The translations under genes and the position numbers were made by a program. A model generated the notes under the pieces. That model made no database searches, was not told the origin of the DNA, and worked only from the letters and a program-made list of their open reading frames with translations. Shown here piece after piece: positions 1 through 6,936 of a DNA stretch of 8,115 bases. The DNA lies in contig MESS01000012.1 in assembly GCA_001771055.1 (NCBI GenBank), forward strand, positions 8,331 through 16,445, given 5' to 3'. This DNA comes from Caldithrix sp. RBG_13_44_9 (GTDB lineage: Bacteria > Calditrichota > Calditrichia > RBG-13-44-9). Within the stretch, counting starts at the first letter, position 1. Each line of letters opens with the position of its first letter.

Positions 1-719
1 TTAAAATTTATATCATCTAATCCCTGGGCAAGAAAATTTTTCCCTGTCAGGACCAGTTCTTTTACATATCTTTGTTCATTTTCAATCCGGGAGATAATCT
101 CACTTTGATCCTTGGCTGGTTTTCCATGACCGGGAATAAGACAGTCGATTTCATATTGAAATACCAGCTGTCTTAAACGTTTCAGGCTGTTCCAATATTG
201 TCTGATAGAATGAAGAATGAAGGGTACCGGAGATTGAACGAGCATATCACCCGACAGCATCAGTTTTTCTTCTGGAATAATAATGGCTGTCATATCCCCG
301 GAATGACCGGGAACATGAAAGAACGCAAACGAGTACGGTTCCACAATGAGAAATTTTCCATCATCTACCAGCATCGCCTGCTCCGGGAAAACCAGAAGTT
401 CAAAATTATCATATCCCTGCTTTCGATACATACCCTGCAGATATCTGACATCATTCATTCGCACCTGGTTCGATTTTTTCTCTAGGCAGCGATGTACATA
501 GAGCGGGAATTCACTGAATGCTTTCCATCCGGAAATATGGTCGCCATGAGTATGAGTCAATAACAAACTAATTTTTGAAATATTTTCTGCTTTTATAAAG
601 TCACGGATTCGCTGCAACTCCGGAGGAAAAACTCCGGGATCTATCAAATAGCCTGATTGTTCATGATACACTATAGCGGAATTCATCCCCAGAAATTGAC
701 TGCTGAAACGCCTTTTCAT
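1..719 (-). CDS. Metallo-beta-lactamase-fold hydrolase, 3' end cut by window edge
   Basis: This is a metal-dependent hydrolase of the metallo-beta-lactamase superfamily, probably cytoplasmic because no signal peptide is visible. 239 codons are present and the frame is still open at base 1, so the C-terminus is missing. The metal-binding signature is complete: THTHGDH at residues 55-61 (His56, His58, Asp60, His61), GHSGDM with His139, SGDM with Asp158, and PGHG with His198. This order and spacing are normal for the family and predict a dinuclear Zn or Fe centre. The early LIDPG (about residues 25-29) and the LMLSGDML strand are also typical. The ATG at 719-717 is preceded by GAGG about 7 bases upstream, so the start is well supported. 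The gene is divergent from the SpoIIM-like gene. The substrate cannot be read from the sequence. Glyoxalase II-like thioesters, lactones or other esters are all possible. Confidence 0.9.
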   Translation of the reverse strand, partial: MKRRFSSQFLGMNSAIVYHEQSGYLIDPGVFPPELQRIRDFIKAENISKISLLLTHTHGDHISGWKAFSEFPLYVHRCLEKKSNQVRMNDVRYLQGMYRKQGYDNFELLVFPEQAMLVDDGKFLIVEPYSFAFFHVPGHSGDMTAIIIPEEKLMLSGDMLVQSPVPFILHSIRQYWNSLKRLRQLVFQYEIDCLIPGHGKPAKDQSEIISRIENEQRYVKELVLTGKNFLAQGLDDINF

Positions 720-784
720 GTGCCTACCTCAAAGTACAATTTCAATATCACCGGCAATATATAAAAAAGCCTTTTCTCAGAATG

Positions 785-790
785 TATAAT
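785..790 (+). promoter_or_regulatory. Possible -10 box (TATAAT) for the SpoIIM-like gene
   Basis: A perfect TATAAT hexamer lies about 78 bases before the start codon at 868, inside the 148-base divergent gap. I see no convincing -35 hexamer at 16-18 bases upstream, where the sequence is a run of A. In such AT-rich DNA this word can occur by chance, so the call is tentative. No clear promoter for the minus-strand hydrolase was found in the same gap. Confidence 0.25.
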
Positions 791-867
791 ACCTGGTTAT
801 TTAAAAGGTTATTTGCGATTCAGCCATCCTTTCATTATTATTTTGAAGGTTTTGAAATTGGAGCCAT

Positions 868-1446
868 ATGTTTACAGATCTGCTGGAACAAGTTCACTTC
901 GCCTATATATTTTGCGCTGCCATGCTCTTCATTACCGGTATATATCTGGCACCAACCATCGTTGAGAAAAAAATCGATTGGCTGCTAATTTACCCCCGCT
1001 GGGTGGCCAGATTAATGGAAAAATATTTTTCAGTTCGCTGGGGATTTATACTCATTTTTTTTATTATACTCATTTTGAATAATATCTCTCTTTTCAGCGG
1101 ATTCTGTTCAGGATTTTTTATCCTGTTACCATTTCTGGCAGTATTCCTCACTGGTTTTCATGTTGCAGTAATTGGGTACGATCTAATGGGTTGGCAGGGT
1201 ATCTGGCATCTTTTGGTCAACCCGGTGGCCTGGTTAGAATTCCCCGCCACCTGGATCAGTTTCGGAATGGGCATCCGGTTGTCCCTGCTCCTGGTAACTA
1301 CTAAAAATCTCCCCCTGACCATAGAGACGTTTCAGAACTTAATCCCTCTCTACTTAAAGTATGTGTTCTCTCTATTAATTCTGGCAGCTTTACTTGAATC
1401 CGGATTAATTTTATGGGCAGACAAACATAAAGATCAATCAGATTAG
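868..1446 (+). CDS. SpoIIM/DUF95 family integral membrane protein
   Basis: A 192-residue, strongly hydrophobic protein predicted to sit in the cytoplasmic membrane. Hydrophobic segments lie at about residues 9-29, 58-77, 80-106, 125-143 and 160-184. The resemblance is to the stage II sporulation protein M family (DUF95). The matching points are an Asn-Asn pair at the end of a membrane segment (Asn71-Asn72), then a Gly-rich membrane stretch, then a loop followed by LEFPA (Glu124, where SpoIIM has a HGxxELPA-type motif) and GMGIRL, and a late membrane segment with an embedded Glu (Glu177 in ALLES). The usual His before ELPA is not obvious; the protein reads NPVAWLEFPA. Family members occur widely in bacteria that do not sporulate, so the name does not imply sporulation. 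The ATG at 868 is the first after an in-frame stop at 853-855 and has GGAG 4 bases upstream. The gene stands alone, divergent from the hydrolase and convergent with the ferritin-like gene. The specific role is unknown. Confidence 0.75.
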   Translation: MFTDLLEQVHFAYIFCAAMLFITGIYLAPTIVEKKIDWLLIYPRWVARLMEKYFSVRWGFILIFFIILILNNISLFSGFCSGFFILLPFLAVFLTGFHVAVIGYDLMGWQGIWHLLVNPVAWLEFPATWISFGMGIRLSLLLVTTKNLPLTIETFQNLIPLYLKYVFSLLILAALLESGLILWADKHKDQSD

Positions 1447-1525
1447 AAAAAGAGTGAACCAGGTTCCGACTTTATTAATACCGGCAGAATGGTACAGCTG
1501 TTAAGCTGGACATCTGTCAAAAAAA

Positions 1526-2065
1526 TCAATAATCCAGGGTCCACCCTTCTTTTTGCATGTACCAGGAATTCGGATCTTTTAGATATTGATAGGTATTATC
1601 CAGAATATCTGCATGTTCCTGTTCCATATCCCTGAGGAAAGCATAAAATTTCTGGGCTTTAGAGTCAGTAGTCTCCTGATATAATTGAGAGTACATTCTT
1701 ACGCCATTTTTTTCAAAATCGATCGCTTTTTGATACACTTTGAGATCAGTATCAGTAATGGTTTCTTTTCCGGATTTGACTTTTTCCAGGGCTTGACTAA
1801 AGATGGTCTTGATTTCTCCCTTTATCCCCTTATAATTCTTATCCTCAGCAGACATTTTTAGCCAGCTTCCGGACTGGTTCAATTCAGCGTAAAACCGTTT
1901 AATCAAACTTATGTGCATGAGTTCATCTTTTAATAGTTGCTGAAAAATTGATTTTACAAATTCATTTTTTGATTGCTCGGCGCCGGATTTATATAGTTTG
2001 TATCCCTCTTCTTCTGTTCTCAGGGCCAGATTCAAAGCTTCCAGACTTTTTTGCAGATCAGACAT
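1526..2065 (-). CDS. Ferritin-like/rubrerythrin-type diiron protein
   Basis: A 179-residue soluble protein with the four-helix layout of the ferritin-like superfamily, close to the rubrerythrin-type family. Likely iron ligands appear in the expected helices: a Glu of the TEEEGYKLY segment (residues 17-25), DELMH with Glu48 and His51, DFEKNG with Glu118, and MEQEH with Glu148 and His151. The two half-sites (helix with Glu, then helix with ExxH) repeat, as expected for this fold. No C-terminal rubredoxin CxxC pair is present, so this is not a full-length rubrerythrin. The C-terminus (residues 164-179) is instead rich in Trp and Tyr. A role in iron or peroxide/oxygen handling in the cytoplasm is the family expectation, but the reaction is not shown here. 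The start is well supported by AAAGGAG 7 bases before the ATG. The gene lies downstream of the lipoprotein gene on the same strand with a 111-base gap, so co-transcription is uncertain. Confidence 0.88.
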   Translation of the reverse strand: MSDLQKSLEALNLALRTEEEGYKLYKSGAEQSKNEFVKSIFQQLLKDELMHISLIKRFYAELNQSGSWLKMSAEDKNYKGIKGEIKTIFSQALEKVKSGKETITDTDLKVYQKAIDFEKNGVRMYSQLYQETTDSKAQKFYAFLRDMEQEHADILDNTYQYLKDPNSWYMQKEGWTLDY

Positions 2066-2135
2066 ATTTTTGCTCCTTTTGATTTTAAAATGAAAAATCG
2101 GTATGTTGAGTACCTAAAAAAAATTTAAAAATGGT

Positions 2136-2141
2136 ATTATA
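2136..2141 (-). promoter_or_regulatory. Possible -10 box (TATAAT) for the ferritin-like gene
   Basis: Read on the minus strand, TATAAT lies about 70 bases upstream of the ferritin-like start codon. No good -35 hexamer is seen at the usual distance, and the surrounding gap is almost all A and T, so chance occurrence is quite possible. If real, it would give this gene a promoter independent of the upstream lipoprotein gene. Confidence 0.25.
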
Positions 2142-2176
2142 TATTTTTATTCAATTTTTAATCCCTTTAGGAACAT

Positions 2177-3100
2177 TTAAAATACAAAAAATTTAACTGC
2201 CACTGGCCGGTGGTCAGAAACTTCGTAAGTATAAGCAGAAAAAACCTGATCGACTTTTATAACCTGCGTATATCCATTTAAATATTCATGCTGCAGATCT
2301 TCGGAGATCAAAACATGGTCAATAATACTATTAAACGAACCAATATAAGTGGCATTAGCTACTGGATCATTCAGCAAGCTCTGGGTGAGAAAAGAGTAAT
2401 TTAGGGGATCATCCAAAAAGACCTGAAATACATTATTAACCCGTGGATCACTTAATTCATCATTCCAGTCCCCCATTACCATGTAGTCCTGATCAGATGA
2501 ATTAATGATTTCAAGATCCAGATAATTTTTCAATTTCTCACAGGCTGAACGCCGGCGGGCTTCATTTTCTTCACCACCAGATGCCTTAAGATGCAAAACG
2601 ATCAAAGTGAAATTAAAGTACTTTTGATTATGAAAGGCCTGGACATATACCTGTAGCGGCGGGCGAGGAAAACTGTAACTGTCTTCGCTGAATAACATCG
2701 TTTTATTGGAAATGGTTATCATTTCTTTTTTGAAAATGACGGCTGTTTTTTGATACTCTCCTCCTGAATACAGATCATCGGAATAAATCCCATCATACTC
2801 TGGCAAAAACGCTAATAAACTGCGAAAACTGCTGGTGTCCTCAATCTCCTCCATTCCAAAAAGATCCGCATCCAGATCGAGCACGATCTCAGCAACATCC
2901 TGAATGGTTTGATCACCTAACCTCGGAAAATTCTGGATATTCCAGCTGATAGCCTCAAAAGTAATGTCCGATCCGAATCGGGGAAGATCAATGCGGAGTG
3001 AATCGGGAATTGTTCCATCAGTTGGTGAGTTTACTCTTTTGTTACAGCCAAGAAAAAATATTAATAAAATTAACAATAAACCAAAATAATTGCTATGCAA
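2177..3100 (-). CDS. Lipoprotein of the endonuclease/exonuclease/phosphatase family
   Basis: A secreted, membrane-anchored member of the Mg-dependent endonuclease/exonuclease/phosphatase (EEP, DNase I-like) superfamily. The N-terminus is a hydrophobic signal ending in a lipobox, FFLGC, so it should be lipidated at that Cys and held at the cell envelope. The EEP motifs follow in order, numbered here from the GTG at 3106: WNIQNF with Asn56, GMEEIED with Glu86/Glu87, LHLKA with His172, GDWND with Asp213 and Asn215, SIIDH with Asp263 and His264, and SDHRP with Asp298 and His299. The active site therefore looks complete. The substrate is unresolved: DNA, RNA, phospholipid and sugar phosphate are all used in this superfamily. 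Two starts compete. GTG at 3106 overlaps the AGGAG at 3110-3106, leaving no spacing. TTG at 3100 sits 5 bases after it and gives a normal 18-residue signal before the Cys, so I prefer TTG. Confidence 0.88.
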   Translation of the reverse strand: MHSNYFGLLLILLIFFLGCNKRVNSPTDGTIPDSLRIDLPRFGSDITFEAISWNIQNFPRLGDQTIQDVAEIVLDLDADLFGMEEIEDTSSFRSLLAFLPEYDGIYSDDLYSGGEYQKTAVIFKKEMITISNKTMLFSEDSYSFPRPPLQVYVQAFHNQKYFNFTLIVLHLKASGGEENEARRRSACEKLKNYLDLEIINSSDQDYMVMGDWNDELSDPRVNNVFQVFLDDPLNYSFLTQSLLNDPVANATYIGSFNSIIDHVLISEDLQHEYLNGYTQVIKVDQVFSAYTYEVSDHRPVAVKFFVF

Positions 3101-3105
3101 CTCCA

Positions 3106-3110
3106 CTCCT
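3106..3110 (-). promoter_or_regulatory. Ribosome binding site that decides the lipoprotein start
   Basis: AGGAG on the minus strand is placed 5 bases before a TTG and directly overlaps a GTG in the same frame. Only the TTG at 3100 has workable spacing, so the lipoprotein probably starts two codons later than the longest open frame. Confidence 0.5.
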
Positions 3111-3135
3111 GTCTTAATTTTCTCTATATAATTAG

Positions 3136-3150
3136 CGGAATGATGTTCCG
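3136..3150. repeat. Inverted repeat CGGAA-5-TTCCG near the lipoprotein promoter region
   Basis: CGGAA (3136-3140) and TTCCG (3146-3150) are perfect 5-base arms around a 5-base centre, about 36-50 bases upstream of the lipoprotein start. It could be a small operator or a short hairpin in the leader. On the minus strand an AT-rich stretch resembling a -10 region (AATTATATAG) follows directly, so an operator overlapping the promoter is possible. Confidence 0.35.
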
Positions 3151-3531
3151 AAAAGCAAGCAATTCGAAATTATCTTTCTTCTTATAACAGGGCAAAAACC
3201 AATTTAAATTTTAAACTAACTTTTACATGGAACTGGACCAGAAAAACCAATCGTGATTCATAATTTGATTGTCAGAAATTCTGTTATTCAAAAATGATAT
3301 CCTCCCTACTAATTTTTCCAATTTGCATCAAATAAATATTCTGATCCTAAAAGTTAATTACCAAACCTGTTAAAATAGCAGATGCATCTGAGTCATTCAC
3401 AATCAAAAGTAACATTATTTTGGGGAAATAAGATTTCAATAAAAAAAAATTATACTAATGCCAATTGTTGTGATGGTTTCTATTCTGATCACTCAAAAAG
3501 AATTCCCAATTAATAATCCGGCCGCTTTTCA

Positions 3532-3539
3532 TTCCGGAA
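3532..3539. repeat. Palindrome TTCCGGAA in the gene-free region
   Basis: A perfect 8-base palindrome containing TTCCG and CGGAA overlapped head to head. Alone it would be unremarkable. It is listed because the same half-site forms the inverted repeats at 3136-3150 and 3907-3944 in the same intergenic region. Confidence 0.3.
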
Positions 3540-3906
3540 CAGAATCTGATTGGATCTGGAGAGTATTTTACTTTAGAAATAACAGGATTAATCAATCTGA
3601 GTAGTTAAGCAGCATCGGTATTGATCATATTTTCAACATTCTGTCTTTATTCCTGCCAAGATCTGATTTTTACTGATCATTTATCAGACATTGGTAAAAT
3701 CTGCCTGTTAATTCCTTTCCTTCCCTAACTGAACTTAAGTTTAAAAATTATAGCGGAGATATTACTCCTGAACTAAGCCCTTAATATACAATAAGTAAAG
3801 CAATTTATTATATTATTTAATCTCAGGCCTTCATAAGATAAATTAGATAAAATAATTTTAAACTATTTCAAAAGTTTTTTTAAAAAGTGTCGATATTGTA
3901 TATATT

Positions 3907-3944
3907 GTCGGAAAAATAGACATCGTATAAACAATAATTCCGAC
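3907..3944. repeat. Inverted repeat GTCGGAA-24-TTCCGAC upstream of gltX
   Basis: Perfect 7-base arms, GTCGGAA (3907-3913) and TTCCGAC (3938-3944), enclose 24 bases. The right arm ends 18 bases before the gltX ATG. Between the arms lies TATAAA (3926-3931), a candidate -10 box; TTGTCG (3905-3910) is a poor -35 candidate with only 15 bases between them. The arms could be paired half-sites of a repressor controlling gltX and the downstream regulators, or the ends of a loose leader stem. Confidence 0.4.
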
Positions 3945-3962
3945 CAGCAGAAAGAAAAATGT

Positions 3963-5405
3963 ATGAATGTCAAGGTAGTCACCCGTTTTGCTCCCAGTCC
4001 GACCGGATTTCTCCACGTGGGCGGTGCCCGCACTGCATTATTTAATTATTTACACGCCAAAAAAGAGCAGGGTACCTTTCGATTAAGGATTGAAGATACA
4101 GATCTGAAGAGATCCGATTCAGATATGGTTCAGAAAATTTTTAATGGCTTGAAATGGTTGGGATTAGGATGGGAAGGCGATGTTGTTTTTCAGGGTGCGA
4201 ATAGTCAACGTCACCAGCAAATTGCTGCAATTTTGTTAGAAAGGGGCTGGGCTTATCGTTGTTTTTGTACCACCAAAGAACTTGAAGTTCACCGCGAAAA
4301 TTATCGTTATAATAAATACTGTCAGAAATTATCTGCCGGACAAATTCAAGAAAATCTTGTCAATGGTCTGACATACTCTCTGAGATTTAAGGTGCCCGAG
4401 GGAAACACCAGCTGGGAAGATACCATCCATGGAAAAATTACCATACATAATGATGAGATAGAAGATTTCATCATTCTCCGTTCTGATCAAAATCCCATTT
4501 ACCAACTGGCAGTAGTGGTTGATGATCACGATATGGGAGTTAATTGGATTATTCGCGGAGACGATCATATTTCCAATACCCCTAAACAAATTTTACTATA
4601 TCAGGCTTTAGAATGGGAAATTCCAAAATTTTCACATGTCCCCCTCATTCTGGGTCCCGACAAAAAACGTCTAAGCAAGAGACATGGAGCTGCGGCAATC
4701 GAAGACTATCAAGAACTGGGTATCCTGCCTGGCGCGCTTTTTAATTTTTTAGCCTTGTTAGGTTGGTCACCACCGGACAATCGGGAAATTCTATCACCGG
4801 ATGAAATCCTGCATTCTTTTAATCTTCAGGATGTTTCCAAGAAAAGCGCAGTATTTGACGAAAAAAAATTAGCCTGGATGAATCAGCAATATCTAATTAA
4901 CAGCAGTCCGGATGTTTTGTTTTCTGCGATTACCTCCTTGTGGATAAAAGCCGGTTGGTTAAGCGAAGAAAGCTCCCGGTCTCGGAAAGAATGGCTGCTG
5001 TCTCTCATTAATTTATTAAAACCTCGTGCAATGTTTTTAAATGACTTTGTTGAATTGGCCAGATATTTTTTCGAAGCGCCGGATCAGTTCGATCATAAAG
5101 GATTACATAAATATTTTGTAAATGAAGAATCCTGGAAATTGTTGGATGAAATCAGGATCCAATTGGAAGCATGCAATCCTTTTACAGCTGAATCAATCGA
5201 AATACTGATTCGTCAGAGTGGAGAGAGTAAAAATGTTCCGGCTGGAAAAATTATCCATCCTTTGCGTCTGGTTTTGACCGGTCGAACCGCCAGCCCTGGT
5301 TTGTTTGAGGTCATGGATTTGTTAGGCCAACAACAGGTGCTAAAGCGGTTAATATATTTTTTAGACAATAAAATATTGCTGCAGAATATTATTGCAGGAC
5401 AATGA
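3963..5405 (+). CDS. gltX: Glutamyl-tRNA synthetase (GltX)
   Basis: A class I aminoacyl-tRNA synthetase that charges tRNA-Glu with glutamate in the cytoplasm. Its 480 residues are the normal length for the bacterial enzyme. The HIGH-type motif is FAPSPTGFLHVGGART (residues 9-24), followed by LRIEDTD (41-47). The KMSKS-type motif is DKKRLSKRHGA (233-243), and IRGDDHISNTPKQ (197-209) is the conserved active-site stretch. Cys100, Cys102, Tyr116 and Cys120 match the CxC...YxxxC zinc site known from the E. coli enzyme, with a shorter spacer here. The C-terminal anticodon-binding part ends in the typical hPLRLVLTG and SPGLFEV segments (432-450). A glutamine-charging relative is unlikely given these GltX-specific blocks, but whether the enzyme is discriminating or also charges tRNA-Gln cannot be read here. 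The ATG at 3963 lacks a strong ribosome binding site (only AGAAAG-like sequence). The next gene follows after 6 bases, so the unit is probably an operon. Confidence 0.97.
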   Translation: MNVKVVTRFAPSPTGFLHVGGARTALFNYLHAKKEQGTFRLRIEDTDLKRSDSDMVQKIFNGLKWLGLGWEGDVVFQGANSQRHQQIAAILLERGWAYRCFCTTKELEVHRENYRYNKYCQKLSAGQIQENLVNGLTYSLRFKVPEGNTSWEDTIHGKITIHNDEIEDFIILRSDQNPIYQLAVVVDDHDMGVNWIIRGDDHISNTPKQILLYQALEWEIPKFSHVPLILGPDKKRLSKRHGAAAIEDYQELGILPGALFNFLALLGWSPPDNREILSPDEILHSFNLQDVSKKSAVFDEKKLAWMNQQYLINSSPDVLFSAITSLWIKAGWLSEESSRSRKEWLLSLINLLKPRAMFLNDFVELARYFFEAPDQFDHKGLHKYFVNEESWKLLDEIRIQLEACNPFTAESIEILIRQSGESKNVPAGKIIHPLRLVLTGRTASPGLFEVMDLLGQQQVLKRLIYFLDNKILLQNIIAGQ

Positions 5406-5411
5406 GAGCTG

Positions 5412-6905
5412 ATGATGAACACCTTTAAAACCATTGTGGTTGATGATCAGCCTGAGATCACCTTAAATCTAGAAAAACAGCTGAGTAAATATGGCCTGCA
5501 GGTGCAAACTGCCCAGAATTTTACGGAAGGTGCATTCATGATCGACCACTATTTTTATGACATTGCCATTCTGGATATTTCACTTCCGGATGGAAACGGT
5601 ATCGATCTCTTTCGCCGGTTACGGAAAAAAAATAGCGAGGTTTATACCATCATTATTACTGGCAATGCCACTTTAGAGAATGCAATTACCGCATTAAATG
5701 AGGGAATAAATGCCTATCTGGTCAAGCCATTTTCCGATGATCAGTTACATGCAATATTACGACAGGCGGAAAAAACCTTAATCCTAAAATCTGAGAACCG
5801 CGCCTTATTCTTAGAGATTCAACACAACCGGCAATTCTATGAAAATCTGCTCAATTCTACCAGCGAAGCCATTATTGTGACCGATTTGGAACATCGTATC
5901 CAGTACGGCAATCGCTCTGCCCGTGAGCTATTCAACCTTTCACTGGAAATATCCGGTCAACAATCCTTGCAAGAATATATTGAAGATGGATATAAAATAC
6001 TTACTCACATTCATCAACAATTGATTCAGGGAAAACCAGTTTCTGGTTATCGCGTCACCATCAGAGCTAATATGGAGAAATCATTCGATGCCCATCTCAA
6101 TGCCGACTTGCTTTATGGTAAAGCCGGACAAAGTGACGGATTGATAATTAATTTGACGAATCCGTTGGTAAATGACGAAGTTTTCAGTAGAATCGTTCGC
6201 AAGGAAAAATTGTCAACTATAGTGCATCTGGCAAATTCATTGAGCCATGAAATCAGAAATCCCATCAACATTATGTATGGTCGTCTGCAGCTACTGCAGG
6301 ATGAAGTAATAGACCAGAATTTCAAGAATGCTTTTAAGAGCATCCATAGACAGATTGATCGAATATTAAATATTACCAAATTACTAGAAAAATTCAATTT
6401 CAGCCGGGAAGATTCCATCCCGGAAAAATGCAATATTTCCAAGATTTTTGAAACTATTTTATCAGAGAAGAAATCTTTGTTTAGCGAGAAAAAAATCCAG
6501 ATCGATTGTCATCTCCAGAGTAATGGATTTTTGGTTGAAGGGAACCAGGTTCAATTTTTGGATGCCTTCCGGTATCTATTTGATTCGCTGATCGATTTGA
6601 CTCCCAGCGGAAAGAAGCTGGAAATAAGTGGAAAAGCAACTCCACATTCCTCCGGGTCAAAATGGTATGAATTTCATTTTATAATTCCGGAGAAGAAGGT
6701 AAGTCTTGATAAATTGTTTGAACCCTACCAGTCAATCGATATGGAATTAAACGGTCTATTAGGCCTGGGTATGGTTATTATGCATACCATTTTCAATAAC
6801 TATGGTGCAAAAATTGAGACCCTGGTACAGAATGATTCTCAGACATTAATCAGAATTCGTTTCCCTTTATTTGAAAGTCAATCATCTCAAATAATTGGGC
6901 AATAG
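5412..6905 (+). CDS. Receiver-PAS-histidine kinase hybrid with degenerate ATP-binding domain
   Basis: A 497-residue cytoplasmic signalling protein with no membrane segment. Residues 5-120 form a response-regulator receiver with a complete acidic site: Asp11, Asp12, phospho-acceptor Asp55, Thr83 and Lys105. A helical linker and a PAS-like domain follow (about 140-250; it begins with FYENLLNSTSEAIIVTD). The dimerisation/phospho-acceptor helix carries SHEIRNP with His279, Glu280 and Asn283. The C-terminal ATPase-type domain is abnormal. At the N-box, RYLFDSLID (387-395) has Arg and Asp where two Asn are expected. No DxGxG (G1) is found before the F-box LFEPY (435-439). The G2-like GLLGLGM (448-454) remains. 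Ordinary ATP-dependent autophosphorylation is therefore doubtful. The start could be ATG 5412 or ATG 5415; GAGAG at 5404-5408 spaces better with 5415. The gene sits 6 bases after gltX and 44 before an NtrC-type regulator, its likely partner. Confidence 0.88.
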   Translation: MMNTFKTIVVDDQPEITLNLEKQLSKYGLQVQTAQNFTEGAFMIDHYFYDIAILDISLPDGNGIDLFRRLRKKNSEVYTIIITGNATLENAITALNEGINAYLVKPFSDDQLHAILRQAEKTLILKSENRALFLEIQHNRQFYENLLNSTSEAIIVTDLEHRIQYGNRSARELFNLSLEISGQQSLQEYIEDGYKILTHIHQQLIQGKPVSGYRVTIRANMEKSFDAHLNADLLYGKAGQSDGLIINLTNPLVNDEVFSRIVRKEKLSTIVHLANSLSHEIRNPINIMYGRLQLLQDEVIDQNFKNAFKSIHRQIDRILNITKLLEKFNFSREDSIPEKCNISKIFETILSEKKSLFSEKKIQIDCHLQSNGFLVEGNQVQFLDAFRYLFDSLIDLTPSGKKLEISGKATPHSSGSKWYEFHFIIPEKKVSLDKLFEPYQSIDMELNGLLGLGMVIMHTIFNNYGAKIETLVQNDSQTLIRIRFPLFESQSSQIIGQ

Positions 6906-6936
6906 ACCAATAAAAGACAACTACAAGCGATAAAGT

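Larger units (their letters stand above)
3101..3962 (+). other. Long gene-free AT-rich region between the lipoprotein gene and gltX
   Basis: About 860 bases between two divergently transcribed genes with no convincing coding frame on either strand. All frames are broken by frequent stops. The longest ATG-started frame I found by eye (3382-3513, 43 residues) has no ribosome binding site and no recognisable motif. No tRNA T-loop signature, rRNA or known riboswitch was recognised. The promoters of both flanking genes must lie here. The region holds three inverted repeats sharing CGGAA/TTCCG, plus a small hairpin-capable repeat CTGAT/ATCAG at 3673-3687. It could hide a small RNA, control DNA, or the remains of a lost gene. 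The sequence alone does not decide. Confidence 0.6.

Noticed and set aside
198..485. Plus-strand open frame of 95 codons
   Set aside because: It lies wholly inside the well-supported metallo-hydrolase gene on the opposite strand and has no ribosome binding site or family features.
1495..1522. Two small hairpins (CAGCT/AGCTG and GACA/TGTC) between the convergent SpoIIM-like and ferritin-like genes, considered as a terminator
   Set aside because: The stems are only 4-5 base pairs and neither strand has a T-run directly after the stem, so a Rho-independent terminator is not supported.
3229..3310. Minus-strand GGAGG followed by a possible TTG-started peptide of 22 codons (stop at about 3229)
   Set aside because: The Shine-Dalgarno match is good, but the frame is tiny, the start is TTG at a rather long spacing, and the peptide resembles nothing known. 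It is too weak to call without expression data.
3382..3513. Plus-strand open frame of 43 codons starting with ATG in the long intergenic gap
   Set aside because: It has no ribosome binding site, follows an in-frame stop directly, has no recognisable motif and unremarkable composition for AT-rich non-coding DNA.
3688..3706. Possible sigma-54 (-24/-12) promoter with GG and GC elements
   Set aside because: The GG and GC pairs are separated by 8 bases, where the established spacing needs 10. No other match was found in the non-coding stretches.
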